NCBI GenBank assembly: GCA_963707665.1
Contig: CAVPQU010000011.1
Location: 380,325 to 444,324 of the forward strand
Length of the DNA: 64,000 bases
Origin: DATJCV01 sp963707665
Lineage (GTDB): Bacteria; Pseudomonadota; Gammaproteobacteria; Burkholderiales; Burkholderiaceae_D
Reading direction: 5' to 3'
The stretch's first letter is position 1. Every line of letters begins with the position of its first letter. Made by a program: the position numbers and the translations under genes. The notes under the pieces were generated by a model. It did not search any database. It was not told the DNA's origin and worked only from the letters and a program-made list of their open reading frames with translations. Below are positions 39,271 through 50,465 of this stretch, piece after piece.

Positions 39271-40518
39271 ATGACAATCAAAATCCGCCCCCTCGTTTTA
39301 GCAGTTTCGGTTGCCGCCGCCCTTGCTGCTCCTGTCGCGATGGCCGAAAACATCAAGATCGCCATGATCGAGACGATGTCCGGCGCGTTCGCACCGATCG
39401 GCCAAAACCAGTTGCATACGTTCCAGATGGTCACCGATGTCGCGAACAAGGAAAAGTGGGCGGGTGCCGGCAATACCATCCAAGTCACCGCGTTTGACGG
39501 CAAAGGCAGCCCGCAGGAATCGCTGACCCAGCTCAAACACGCGATCGACCAGGGGTACCGTTATATCGCCCAGGGCAACGGCTCGGGGGTGGCGCTGGCA
39601 TTGATTGACGCCGTCAACAAACACAATGAGCGGAATCCCGGCAAGGAAATCGTATTCCTGAACTATTCGGCGATCGATCCGGATCTGACCAACAGCAAAT
39701 GCAGCTTCTGGCACTTCCGTTTTGACGCCAACTCGGACATGAAGATGGAGGCGCTGACGACCTATATGGCCAAAGACCAGGGTATCAAAAAGGTCTACCT
39801 CATCAACCAGAACTATTCGCACGGCCATCAGGTGACGCGCGCCGCAAAGGAATATCTGAAGCGCAAGCGCCCTGACATCCAGGTCGTCGGCGACGATTTG
39901 CATCCGATTGCCACCGTCAAGGACTTCTCCCCCTATGTGGCAAAAATCAAGGGCTCAGGCGCCGACACCATCATTACCGGCAACTGGGGCGCCGACCTGG
40001 CGCTGCTGATCAAGGCAGCGAAGGATGCGGGCGTGACGGCCAAGTTCTATACCTACTATGCCGCCACCACGGGAGTCCCGACCGCGATGGGCGCCGCCGG
40101 CGAAGGCCAGGTCAAGCAGGTCGGTTATTGGAACGTCAATAATCCAACCGACTCCGGCGTGCCTTTCGCCATGGAGTACAAGAAAAAATATAACGATGAT
40201 TTTTATGTGCAGGACATCTACACCATCATCAAAATGATGTCCGACGCCGTTAAATCCGCCAAGTCCGCTGACCCGGTCAAAGTGGCATTTGCACTCGAGG
40301 GCATGAAAACCAAGGTGCTCAACGGCGAAGTCGAAATGCGCAAAACCGACCATCAGCTGCAACAGCCGCTGGTAATTTCGACCTGGACCAAGGTCGATGG
40401 GAAAACCGTGAAATATGATCAGGAAAATACCGGCTATGGCTGGAAAACCGATCAGAACGTCGAGACCTACATCGCCGCGCAACCGACATCCTGTCAAATG
40501 AAGCGCCCCTCGCTGTAA
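39271..40518 (+). CDS. Liv-type ABC transporter substrate-binding protein
   Basis: 415-residue periplasmic binding protein of the branched-chain amino acid type. A signal peptide (LVLAVSVAAALAAPVAMA, cleavage about residue 25) precedes two lobes with IAMIETMSGAFAPIGQNQLH and AQGNGSGVALALIDAVNKHN. Members of this family also bind aromatic and other organic acids. A GAGAGAGAC ribosome-binding site precedes the ATG. It is the first gene of a complete transporter set; the adjacent CoA ligase hints that the ligand may be an acid rather than an amino acid. Confidence 0.9.
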   Translation: MTIKIRPLVLAVSVAAALAAPVAMAENIKIAMIETMSGAFAPIGQNQLHTFQMVTDVANKEKWAGAGNTIQVTAFDGKGSPQESLTQLKHAIDQGYRYIAQGNGSGVALALIDAVNKHNERNPGKEIVFLNYSAIDPDLTNSKCSFWHFRFDANSDMKMEALTTYMAKDQGIKKVYLINQNYSHGHQVTRAAKEYLKRKRPDIQVVGDDLHPIATVKDFSPYVAKIKGSGADTIITGNWGADLALLIKAAKDAGVTAKFYTYYAATTGVPTAMGAAGEGQVKQVGYWNVNNPTDSGVPFAMEYKKKYNDDFYVQDIYTIIKMMSDAVKSAKSADPVKVAFALEGMKTKVLNGEVEMRKTDHQLQQPLVISTWTKVDGKTVKYDQENTGYGWKTDQNVETYIAAQPTSCQMKRPSL

Positions 40519-40619
40519 ATCCGGCGGACAGCGTGGCACCGAAGACGGTGCCACGCTGCATTCCTCCCGCCATCTATCCTGCGCCGGTTTGATAACCCTG
40601 TTCATAAGGGGCTGTTCTC

Positions 40620-41567
40620 GTGGAATTCACGCTGATTACCTTGCTCAACGGCTTGAGCTATGGGCTTTTGCTGTTCATGCTTTCGTCCGGCCTGACACTT
40701 ATTTTCAGCATGATGGGCGTGCTCAATTTTGCCCACGCCAGTTTCTACATGCTGGGCGCTTATTTCGCCTACGCGATCAGCACCCAACTCGGATTCTGGC
40801 CAGCCTTGTTCGTGGCGCCGCTCGTGGTCGGCGTCATTGGCGCAGTGGTCGAGCGCTATGGCCTGCGCTCGGTACATAAATACGGACACGTTCTCGAACT
40901 GCTCTTTACTTTCGGCCTGTCCTTCGTCGTTGTAGAACTGGTGCAATTGGTCTGGGGCCGTTCTGCGGTTCCTTACCCGATCCCGGCGGATCTCGATGGT
41001 TCGCTGTTCACCTTGTACACGACAACCTTCCCGGTGTACCGCGCGTTCATGATGCTGGTCGCCATCGTCATGGTTGCCGCGATTTACCTGTTGTTGACCC
41101 GGACCCGTATCGGCCTGGTGATTCAGGCTGCGCTGACCCATCCCGAGATGGCCGAAGCGCTCGGCCATAACGTGCCGCGGGTGCTGATGCTGGTATTCGG
41201 CGGTGGTTGCGCATTGGCTGGGCTGGCGGGCGTCATCGGTGGCAATGCTTTTGTGACCGAGCCGAATATGGCGGCTTCGGTCGGTAGCATTGTCTTCGTG
41301 GTGGTGGTCGTCGGCGGCATGGGCTCGCTGGCTGGCGCGCTGCTGGCGTCACTGTTGATCGGCGTGATTCAGACTTATGCGGTGGCCCTCGATTATTCGC
41401 TCAACAGCTTGCTGTCGCTATGGGGCGCAAACGTCAGTATGGACATGCCTGGCGCCTCGATCCTGAACCTCACCATTTCGCAGTCCGCGGCCATCCTGCC
41501 GTATCTGCTGATGGTGCTGATCCTTATTTTCAGGCCAAAAGGCTTGATGGGCACGCGGGAAAGCTAA
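40620..41567 (+). CDS. livH: Liv-type ABC transporter permease LivH
   Basis: 315-residue inner-membrane permease with about eight transmembrane segments. LivH hallmarks are LNGLSYGLLLFMLSSGLTLI, GVLNFAHASFYMLGAY and VVVVVGGMGSLAGALLASLLIG. The start is a GTG after a purine-rich AAGGGGCTG site. It is separated from livM by six bases. Substrate follows that of the upstream binding protein and is not certain. Confidence 0.93.
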   Translation: MEFTLITLLNGLSYGLLLFMLSSGLTLIFSMMGVLNFAHASFYMLGAYFAYAISTQLGFWPALFVAPLVVGVIGAVVERYGLRSVHKYGHVLELLFTFGLSFVVVELVQLVWGRSAVPYPIPADLDGSLFTLYTTTFPVYRAFMMLVAIVMVAAIYLLLTRTRIGLVIQAALTHPEMAEALGHNVPRVLMLVFGGGCALAGLAGVIGGNAFVTEPNMAASVGSIVFVVVVVGGMGSLAGALLASLLIGVIQTYAVALDYSLNSLLSLWGANVSMDMPGASILNLTISQSAAILPYLLMVLILIFRPKGLMGTRES

Positions 41568-41573
41568 AAGCAG

Positions 41574-42857
41574 ATGACTACCATGAAATTTGAACCAATG
41601 AATCTGGGGCGCTGGCTGATCTGGGGACTGTTTGCGCTGCTGTTGCTGGTCGCTCCGCTGATTTTTAATGAGGGCGCATCCGTGTCACTGTTGTCCCAGA
41701 TGGGGACACTGATGATTTTCGCCCTGTCCTACAACATGCTGCTCGGGCAGGGTGGCATGCTGTCCTTCGGGCATGCCGTGTATTCCGGGCTAGGCGCCTT
41801 TGTCGCCATCCATGCATTGAACATGGCCGGCGGCGGTGCATTGCCGATACCTGTGACGCTGATCCCGCTGGTCGGCGGCGTTGCCGGCATGTTTTTTGGC
41901 GTTCTGTTTGGCTATGTGACGACCAAGAAGTCGGGCACCACGTTCGCGATGATCACCCTGGGCATTGTCGAGATGGTCTTCGCCTGCTCGCTGATGTTCC
42001 CCGGCTTCTTCGGCGGCGAGGGCGGCGTCACTACCAACCGCGTCATCGGCCAGCCATTTCTGGGCATTACCTACGGTCCGCAAATCCAGGTGTATTACCT
42101 GATTGCCTTCTGGCTGTTCATCAGCACCATCGGCATGTATGCGTTTACGCAGACGCCGCTGGGCCGTATGGCGAATGCGGTGCGCGACAACCCGGAGCGG
42201 GCTGAATTCATCGGTTTTGATACCCAATGGGTGCGCTATCTGACCTTGGTGCTGTCATCGTTTTTCGCCGGCGTGTCAGGCGGCTTGTCGGCGATCAATT
42301 TTGAAATCGTCAGTGCCGAGAATGTCAGCGGCCTGGTTTCCGGCGCTGTTTTGCTATTTACCTTCATTGGCGGCATCGGCTTCTTCTTCGGGCCCATGCT
42401 TGGAGCGGTAATGGGAGTGATGCTGACCACCATGCTATCCGGCTACACGAAGGCTTGGCAACTCTACCTGGGCATCTTTTTCATTGCGATCGTGATGTTC
42501 GCGCCGGGCGGCATGGCCAGCTTGATCATGCTGAATTTCAGGGTGCTGAAATTTGGATTGTTCCGGCGTATCGGGATCCCGCTGCTGCGGGTGTGTAGCG
42601 CCGCGCTGGTTGCGCTGCTGGGCGTTGTGATCGCAGTCGAGATGCTGTATCACGTCACGCTGAATTCGGCCAATGGCCCAATGAAGGCATTGTTTGGCTT
42701 TGCGGTCGACACCACGGCACCCACCGGCTGGCTGATCGCAGCCGCCTTGCTGGCGGCTGGCGGCATCGGTTTCTGGCGGACCAAGCCGGCGTTCCAGCAA
42801 GCTTGGGGCGCAGTGAATGGAGAGATTGAACAGATGATCCGGAGGGCCGCAGCATGA
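41574..42857 (+). CDS. livM: Liv-type ABC transporter permease LivM
   Basis: 427-residue permease partner of LivH. Conserved features are ALSYNMLLGQGGMLSFGHAV, GYVTTKKSGTTFAMITLGIV and the cytoplasmic coupling segment FTQTPLGRMANAVRDNPERA. The C-terminal 100 residues add two further hydrophobic segments beyond the usual LivM core (about residues 330-350 and 380-395), an extension found in some betaproteobacterial members. Its stop overlaps livG by four bases. Confidence 0.92.
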   Translation: MTTMKFEPMNLGRWLIWGLFALLLLVAPLIFNEGASVSLLSQMGTLMIFALSYNMLLGQGGMLSFGHAVYSGLGAFVAIHALNMAGGGALPIPVTLIPLVGGVAGMFFGVLFGYVTTKKSGTTFAMITLGIVEMVFACSLMFPGFFGGEGGVTTNRVIGQPFLGITYGPQIQVYYLIAFWLFISTIGMYAFTQTPLGRMANAVRDNPERAEFIGFDTQWVRYLTLVLSSFFAGVSGGLSAINFEIVSAENVSGLVSGAVLLFTFIGGIGFFFGPMLGAVMGVMLTTMLSGYTKAWQLYLGIFFIAIVMFAPGGMASLIMLNFRVLKFGLFRRIGIPLLRVCSAALVALLGVVIAVEMLYHVTLNSANGPMKALFGFAVDTTAPTGWLIAAALLAAGGIGFWRTKPAFQQAWGAVNGEIEQMIRRAAA

Positions 42858-43618
42858 CGTTTGAGCTGGAGTTGAACGATGTCCGGAAAAATTTCGGCAA
42901 ATCGGAAATCATTCGCGGCACCAACCTGCAAGTGAAAGCAGGGGAACGGATCGCCATCATTGGCCCCAACGGCGCTGGCAAATCCACCTTGTTCAATCTG
43001 ATATCCGGGCGCTTCCCAATCACGTCCGGGGAAATTTCGTTGCGCGGCGCCAGTATCTCGGGCCTGAAGCCGTTTGAGATCAATCGCCTTGGCCTGTCGC
43101 GCAGCTTTCAGATATCGAATATCTTTCACCGCCTCTCCGTATATGAGAACCTGCGCTGCGCGGTGCTGTGGTCGCTCGGTTATAAATATTCATTCTGGAA
43201 TCGCTTGAATGGCTTGCGCGATGTCCATGAGCGGGCACAGTCGGTGCTGGAGCAAATCGGCCTGAAGCGCCGCCAGCAAACCACGGCCGGCCTGTTGACG
43301 TACGCCGAGCAGCGCGCACTCGAGATCGGCATCACGATCGCTGGCGGTGCCAGCGTGATTTTGCTGGACGAGCCGACCGCCGGCATGAGCCGTTCGGAAT
43401 CCGATGCGGCGGTCGAGCTGATCCGCAAGGTGACGGTCGGTAAAACGCTGTTGATGGTGGAGCACGATATGAGCGTGGTGTTTGGTTTGGCCGACCGGAT
43501 TGGCGTCCTGGTGTACGGCGAAATGATTGCATGCGACACCCCGGCCAATATCCGGGGCAACAAAAAGGTGCAGGAAGCCTACCTGGGCAGCCACGTACCG
43601 GCGGAGGCAGGCGCATGA
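42854..43618 (+). CDS. livG: Liv-type ABC transporter ATPase LivG
   Basis: 254-residue ATPase. Walker A GPNGAGKST (about residues 37-45), a signature region LLTYAEQRALEIGITIA where the usual SGGQ is replaced by TYAEQ, as is common in LivG, and Walker B VILLDEPTAGMS. The C-terminal VYGEMIACDTPANIRGNKKV is the family tail. ATG overlaps livM and the stop overlaps livF, both by four bases. Confidence 0.94.
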   Translation: MTFELELNDVRKNFGKSEIIRGTNLQVKAGERIAIIGPNGAGKSTLFNLISGRFPITSGEISLRGASISGLKPFEINRLGLSRSFQISNIFHRLSVYENLRCAVLWSLGYKYSFWNRLNGLRDVHERAQSVLEQIGLKRRQQTTAGLLTYAEQRALEIGITIAGGASVILLDEPTAGMSRSESDAAVELIRKVTVGKTLLMVEHDMSVVFGLADRIGVLVYGEMIACDTPANIRGNKKVQEAYLGSHVPAEAGA

Positions 43619-44313
43619 CGACACTGCTTGAAATCAAGAACCTGCATGCGTTTTATGGCAAGAGCCATGTGCTGCACGGGGTTGACCTGGAGATCAATCA
43701 GGGTGAAATCGTCAGCCTGCTTGGCCGTAACGGGGTCGGTCGTTCAACCATGGTCAAGGCGGTCATGGGCCAGGTGGACGCAACCGGATCGGTGCTGTTC
43801 AAGGGCGAGCAAATGATCGGTCGGAAGGCCTTCGAAATTGCGCATAGGGGCTTGGGCTACGTGCCGGAAAGCCGGGATGTCTTTCCCGCGCTGACGGTGG
43901 AGCAGAACCTGATCCTCGGCGAGAAAAAGAAGAAGTCGCGCTGGTCGCTGAACGACATGTACCAGATGTTTCCACGCCTGAAGGAGCGCCGTCATACAGC
44001 GGCCGGGGTGCTCTCGGGCGGCGAGCAGCAAATGCTGACCCTGTGCCGGACCTTGATGGGAGACCCGGACCTGATCATGATTGACGAGCCGACCGAAGGG
44101 CTGGCGCCGAAACTGGTCGATCTGGTAGCGGAATACCTGAATGAACTAAAGAATCGCGGTATTTCGGTTTTGCTGGTAGAACAAAAGCTGGCGATTGCCT
44201 TGCACATTTCGCAGCGCATCTATGTCATGGGGCGTGGCGCGATCGTGTTCTCCGGCCGCCCCGAGGACCTGCAGCAGAATGGCAATATCCGCAAAGAATG
44301 GCTGGAGGTGTAG
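43615..44313 (+). CDS. livF: Liv-type ABC transporter ATPase LivF with Arg in Walker A
   Basis: 232-residue second ATPase of the transporter. The Walker A reads GRNGVGRST, so the nearly universal Lys is Arg43; the signature LSGGEQQMLTLCRTL and Walker B LIMIDEPTEGLAP are standard. As the substitution is surrounded by intact motifs it is unlikely to be decay; related betaproteobacterial LivF proteins may share it. The start at 43615 overlaps the livG stop (ATGA). The pairing with a canonical LivG suggests an asymmetric ATPase dimer. Confidence 0.92.
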   Translation: MTTLLEIKNLHAFYGKSHVLHGVDLEINQGEIVSLLGRNGVGRSTMVKAVMGQVDATGSVLFKGEQMIGRKAFEIAHRGLGYVPESRDVFPALTVEQNLILGEKKKKSRWSLNDMYQMFPRLKERRHTAAGVLSGGEQQMLTLCRTLMGDPDLIMIDEPTEGLAPKLVDLVAEYLNELKNRGISVLLVEQKLAIALHISQRIYVMGRGAIVFSGRPEDLQQNGNIRKEWLEV

Positions 44314-44368
44314 CAAGCAGCGCCTGCCAAGCAGCTTCGCTGCAAATTGGACTCTGGCTGCTCAGGCA

Positions 44369-44433
44369 CGGAGTATGCTGCGAAAAGATGCCATTTTATG
44401 CGTGAAATCGATGCTCCATATCTGGAGTATATT
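44369..44433 (+). repeat. Paired-GAGTAT intergenic element, copy 7
   Basis: GGAGTATGCTG at 44370-44380 and TGGAGTATATTG at 44423-44434, boxes 54 bp apart, core with CATTTTATGCG and GAAATCG. It lies 56 bp after livF in the 309-bp gap before the FadB-type gene; that gap otherwise holds the candidate operator core at 44526-44534. Confidence 0.85.
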
Positions 44434-44525
44434 GCCTTGCGGTCATTGGTAACGAGCGGCGGCGCTGTGCCAGGCAAGCAAATCAGGGATCATCGAATTT
44501 TGCCGGCTTTTTCCTCCTGAAATAA

Positions 44526-44534
44526 TACGATCGT
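44526..44534. promoter_or_regulatory. TACGATCGT core shared with the acyl-CoA ligase operator
   Basis: AATACGATCGTTCTTTT, about 90 bp before the FadB-type start, shares its nine-base core with the palindrome at 37473-37486. It is shorter and less symmetric than that site. Confidence 0.4.
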
Positions 44535-44622
44535 TCTTTTCTGCGGTATAGTTAACCGCACCGAACCATTCAGGTAAACAGTCCCCAGTCCCGCAGCTAT
44601 TTCATTGGAAGAAGGAAGAGAT

Positions 44623-46701
<2,079 letters not shown>

Positions 46702-46725
46702 AACGAAGCGCGCAGCAATACAAAC

Positions 46726-46756
46726 AAAGCCCCGGCCGTACATGGCTGGGGCTTTT
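46726..46756 (+). terminator. Terminator after the FadB-type gene
   Basis: AAAGCCCCGGCC / GGCTGGGGCTTTTT hairpin (one mismatch) with a GTACAT loop, 24 bp after the stop. Confidence 0.9.
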
Positions 46757-46824
46757 TCCGTTATGGCGACAACAGCGGCCAGGGCGGACATTCGGCGACG
46801 ACTTTCCCGATCTGGAAAATGGAA

Positions 46825-46890
46825 CGGAGTATGTTGCGAAATCCATTATTTCATATGCGGAAATTGACATTGATCGCCGGAGTATATGCA
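46825..46890 (+). repeat. Paired-GAGTAT intergenic element, copy 8
   Basis: CGGAGTATGTTG at 46825-46836 and CCGGAGTATATG at 46877-46888, boxes 53 bp apart; core with ATTTCATATGCGGAAAT, nearly the same as copy 2 and including the same 5-bp dyad. It lies 40 bp before the 3' end of fpr, after the terminator of the FadB-type gene. Confidence 0.88.
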
Positions 46891-46930
46891 AGGCAAGCCT
46901 GATGCAGCCTTGCTCAGGCGCGCCATCCTC

Positions 46931-47746
46931 TCACCAATAGTTCTCCGTCAGGAACTGGCCCGGCATCGCGCGCCGGCAAGGACGTAGGCCGCGTGCCTGC
47001 AAAATCTCGCGGGTTTCGGTGATCATTTCTGGATTGCCGCACAGCATGATGTGCGAATCCGCCGCGTTGATGGCGATGCCGGCCATCGCCTCCAGCCGGC
47101 CGTCGAGCAGCAGGTTGGTGATGCGCCCATGCAGGCGATTTGGCGCACCTGGCTGCTTGGTGCCGGTCGTACTCTGGAGCAGATGCAGCCGTGCTCGAGC
47201 AGAAGGTGGCGGATGCTGCTGCAACTGGTGCAGCAGGTCCTGATAGACCAGGTCGCTGGCATGACGTACACCATGTACCAGGATCAGGTTGCGGTATTTA
47301 TGCCAGACCTGCGGATCCTGGAGGATGGAGAGGAACGGCCCCAAGCCGGTGCCGGTCGCCAGCATCCACAAATCGTTTCCAGGCTCCGTGAAGCGGGTCG
47401 CGGTCATGAAGCCATGGCTGGCGCGTTCGGTCAGGATCGGATCGCCCGGCCGAATCCGCTCCAGCAGGGGACTGAAAACGCCTTGCGGTACCAGCACGGC
47501 GAAATATTCCAGCTCCGCATCCTGCGGTGCCGAGGCGATCGAATAGGCGCGCCAGACGATATCGCGGCCGTCATCCAGGCCAAGACGTGAAAACTGTCCC
47601 GCGGTAAACTCGAAGCGGGCGGCACGTGTGGTACGAAACGAGAACAGGCTTGCACTCCATCGATGGATCGACGTGATGGTTTCGACGCTTGCCTTGTCAC
47701 TGGCAATCATCCGGTCCGCGGGTTTCGCTGTTGACGATATAATCAT
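46931..47746 (-). CDS. fpr: Ferredoxin-NADP reductase
   Basis: 271-residue FAD enzyme that exchanges electrons between NADPH and ferredoxin or flavodoxin. FAD-binding RAYSIASAP (about residues 66-74), the NADP-binding motif LATGTGLGPFLSILQDPQVW (about 127-146) and the C-terminal aromatic residue (ENYW) are visible, as in bacterial Fpr. Start uncertain: ATG at 47746 or an internal ATG at 47710, which would give a more typical length. Divergent from serA with an AT-rich 82-bp gap. Confidence 0.93.
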   Translation of the reverse strand: MIISSTAKPADRMIASDKASVETITSIHRWSASLFSFRTTRAARFEFTAGQFSRLGLDDGRDIVWRAYSIASAPQDAELEYFAVLVPQGVFSPLLERIRPGDPILTERASHGFMTATRFTEPGNDLWMLATGTGLGPFLSILQDPQVWHKYRNLILVHGVRHASDLVYQDLLHQLQQHPPPSARARLHLLQSTTGTKQPGAPNRLHGRITNLLLDGRLEAMAGIAINAADSHIMLCGNPEMITETREILQARGLRPCRRAMPGQFLTENYW

Positions 47747-47828
47747 GAATAAAAGATATAGATAAAATATTGCTTTATTTGATCATACTGCCTTACACTC
47801 GTATTCGACAATTTTTTGGAGCTGGCTT

Positions 47829-49025
47829 GTGGCTAAAATCGTTTTATTGGAAAAAATTCATCAAAATGCAGTTTCGTTTTTTGAAGAGCATGGTTTCAAC
47901 GAAGTTGTCCGTTTGCCGGGCGCCCTGGCTGGTCCCGAACTGATCAAAACGCTGGCGGATGCCGATGTGGTGGGCATCCGTTCCGCCACGCATCTGACCG
48001 CCGAGGTATTGAAGGCGCTGCCGAATTTGCGCGCCATCGGCTGTTTTTGCATCGGCACCAACCAGGTTGACCTGGCAACCGCCGCCACCCTTGGCATTCC
48101 GGTATTCAACGCACCGTATTCCAACACCCGTTCGGTGGCAGAACTGGTGATTGCGCAGGCAATCCTGCTGCTGCGGCGCATTCCCGAAAAAAATGCCCGC
48201 GCGCATCGCGGCCGTTGGGAGAAGAATGCAACCGGCGCCTTTGAAGTACGCAACAAGGTTCTGGGCATCATCGGCTACGGCAATATCGGCGCCCAGGTCG
48301 GAATTCTGGCGGAAAGCGTCGGCATGCACGTCGTCTATTACGACCCCGAAAGCAAGCTGCCGCTTGGCAACGCCAAGCCGCTGCCGCTGGAAGCATTACT
48401 GGAACAGTCCGACGTCGTCACTTTGCATGTGCCGGCCAACCCGACCACCAGGAACCTGATGGACCGCAGCCGCATCGCGGCGATGAAACCCTCCGCGCTG
48501 TTGATCAATGCCTCGCGCGGCAACGTGGTCGAGATCGATGCCCTGGACCAGGCACTGCGGGAAAAGCGGCTGGCAGGGGCCGCGATCGACGTCTTCCCGG
48601 TCGAACCGCACAATGAAAAGGAAGAATTCGTGTCGCCGCTGCGTGGTCTCGACAACGTCATCCTGACACCGCATATCGGCGGCAGCACGGAGGAAGCGCA
48701 GGAAAATATCGGCCGCGAGGTGGCAGAAAAGCTGACGCGTTTTCTATCCGCCGGCACCACCCGCTCGGCGGTGAATTTCCCCGAAATCGCCCATCTGGAA
48801 AAGGCCGCGCTCAGCCGCATCCTGCATGTGCACCGCAACGAGCCGGGCGTGATCGCCAGGATGAATGCCGATTTCGCCAAACACAATCTGAACATCGTGG
48901 CTCAGCAGCTGCAAACGCGCGGCGCGCTGGGTTATGCGATGACCGATATCGATGCGCCTATTTCCGAAGAACTGATACAGGAACTGTGCAGCGTACCGAC
49001 CACCATTCGCTGCAACCTGGTCTAA
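47829..49025 (+). CDS. serA: D-3-phosphoglycerate dehydrogenase
   Basis: 398-residue enzyme starting serine synthesis. It begins with GTG after TTTTTGGAGCTGG. The NAD-binding motif GIIGYGNIGAQVGILAESVG, the active-site segments NASRGNVVEIDALDQAL and LTPHIGGSTEEAQENIGREV, and a C-terminal ACT domain (HRNEPGVIARMNADFAKHNL) are visible, so it is the E. coli-type, probably serine-inhibited form. Confidence 0.95.
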   Translation: MAKIVLLEKIHQNAVSFFEEHGFNEVVRLPGALAGPELIKTLADADVVGIRSATHLTAEVLKALPNLRAIGCFCIGTNQVDLATAATLGIPVFNAPYSNTRSVAELVIAQAILLLRRIPEKNARAHRGRWEKNATGAFEVRNKVLGIIGYGNIGAQVGILAESVGMHVVYYDPESKLPLGNAKPLPLEALLEQSDVVTLHVPANPTTRNLMDRSRIAAMKPSALLINASRGNVVEIDALDQALREKRLAGAAIDVFPVEPHNEKEEFVSPLRGLDNVILTPHIGGSTEEAQENIGREVAEKLTRFLSAGTTRSAVNFPEIAHLEKAALSRILHVHRNEPGVIARMNADFAKHNLNIVAQQLQTRGALGYAMTDIDAPISEELIQELCSVPTTIRCNLV

Positions 49026-49055
49026 CCGCGGCTGGGCGCCGACTGGAATCGCAGC

Positions 49056-50450
49056 TTACAGCCAATATTCCAGCCGGCGCGCCGCCCACTCCTTCAAACG
49101 GTCGCCCAGCGGACGCTGCTCCCATTCATCAAGTGTAATCCGGCGCGCATCGCGCAAATCGTCCTGGAAGGCATTTTCCATCAACTGTCCGAAGTCGGTC
49201 CCGAGCACGATCAGGTTGACTTCGGAATTGTGCAGAAAGCTGCGCATGTCCAGATTGGCGGAGCCAACCGTCGACCAGCTGCCGTCAATCACGGCCGTCT
49301 TGGCGTGCAATACCGCTACCTGCAGTTGATAGATGTCTACCCCGGACGTCAGCAACTCGCTGTAGAACGATTGTCCGGCGTTGAGCACCAGCTTGCTGTC
49401 GGACACGCTCGGAAACAGCATCTTGACTTCGACGCCGCGCTGCGCCGCTTGCTTCAGCGCATCCAGGATTTGCTGGTCGGGTACGAAGTAGGGAGTGGTG
49501 ATGTGGATCGTCTTTTTGGCTTCTTGAATGGCCAGCACGTAGGCCTTGTAAATAGTCGGATCACCGCCCGGTGCGCTGCCCAGAACGCGCACGATCTTGT
49601 CGCCGGCGCGACTCAGATGCGGAAAATAGTCACGCTGCAGCAGGTCGTTGGGCCGTTGCTGGGCCCAGGTATCCAGAAACAGCCATTGCAGGGACGCCAC
49701 CGCCGGTCCCTCGATCTGGACGTGCGTATCGCGCCAGCCGACCGCGGCACCGGTTCGTTTTCTGCGCGAGCGAAACAGCGAGCTGTTTGAATAGTCGCCG
49801 GTGATATTGAGGCCGCCGGTGAAGCCGATCCTGCCATCCACCACCAGGATCTTCCGGTGGTCTCGATTATTCAGACGCCACCAGGCAAGCCGCTTGAAGG
49901 GATTGATGGGGTTGAATTCGACCAGTTGAATGCCGGCTGCGCGCATCCGTTCGAAAAATTCTGCCGGCGTGCCGAGCGTACCGATGCTGTCGTAAATGAT
50001 GTTGACCTGAACCCCGGCACGCTGGCGCTCAATCAGCAAATTGGCAAAACGCTGGCCTAGCTCGTCCTGGTCGAAGATATAGGTTTCCAGATTGATGCTG
50101 TCGGTCGCGCTGCTGATGGCCGCGATCATCGCCTGCATCGTCTCCGGGCCATCGTACAGCAGCGTGACCTTGTTGCCGGCAATCAGTGGGCTGCCGGTGG
50201 CGGCTTCTTCCAGCGCCGCCAGCGCCTGAGCGTCGATGCGCGAATTGCGCAGCCTTCTGGCAAGAATCGATTCCGCTTTCTTGGCGGGCAGCACACCGCG
50301 GCTGTCGGCGACGGTCGGCGTCGCCTTCGGCGTCAGGGTGCCGCCCAGATTGCGCACATCGGGCAGGGTGGCGCAGGCCGCCACCGCGAGGATTAAAAAA
50401 AGCCCGGAGGCAATGCGGGCAAGTCTGTGCTTCCACCATTGATTTTTCAT
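49056..50450 (-). CDS. Phospholipase D/cardiolipin synthase-like lipoprotein
   Basis: 464-residue protein with two HKD motifs: HRKILVVDGRIGFTGGLNIT (near residue 196) and HAKTAVIDGSWSTVGSANLD (near 384). An N-terminal signal ending in LAVAAC predicts lipid attachment at the Cys, so it acts at the periplasmic membrane face. Domain order fits cardiolipin synthases of the ClsC/YmdC type or secreted PLD phosphatidyltransferases. The ATG at 50450 was chosen as it gives the shorter, better signal peptide; 50465 is the alternative. Convergent with serA. Confidence 0.9.
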   Translation of the reverse strand: MKNQWWKHRLARIASGLFLILAVAACATLPDVRNLGGTLTPKATPTVADSRGVLPAKKAESILARRLRNSRIDAQALAALEEAATGSPLIAGNKVTLLYDGPETMQAMIAAISSATDSINLETYIFDQDELGQRFANLLIERQRAGVQVNIIYDSIGTLGTPAEFFERMRAAGIQLVEFNPINPFKRLAWWRLNNRDHRKILVVDGRIGFTGGLNITGDYSNSSLFRSRRKRTGAAVGWRDTHVQIEGPAVASLQWLFLDTWAQQRPNDLLQRDYFPHLSRAGDKIVRVLGSAPGGDPTIYKAYVLAIQEAKKTIHITTPYFVPDQQILDALKQAAQRGVEVKMLFPSVSDSKLVLNAGQSFYSELLTSGVDIYQLQVAVLHAKTAVIDGSWSTVGSANLDMRSFLHNSEVNLIVLGTDFGQLMENAFQDDLRDARRITLDEWEQRPLGDRLKEWAARRLEYWL

Positions 50451-50465
50451 CAGCTCACTCCGCAT

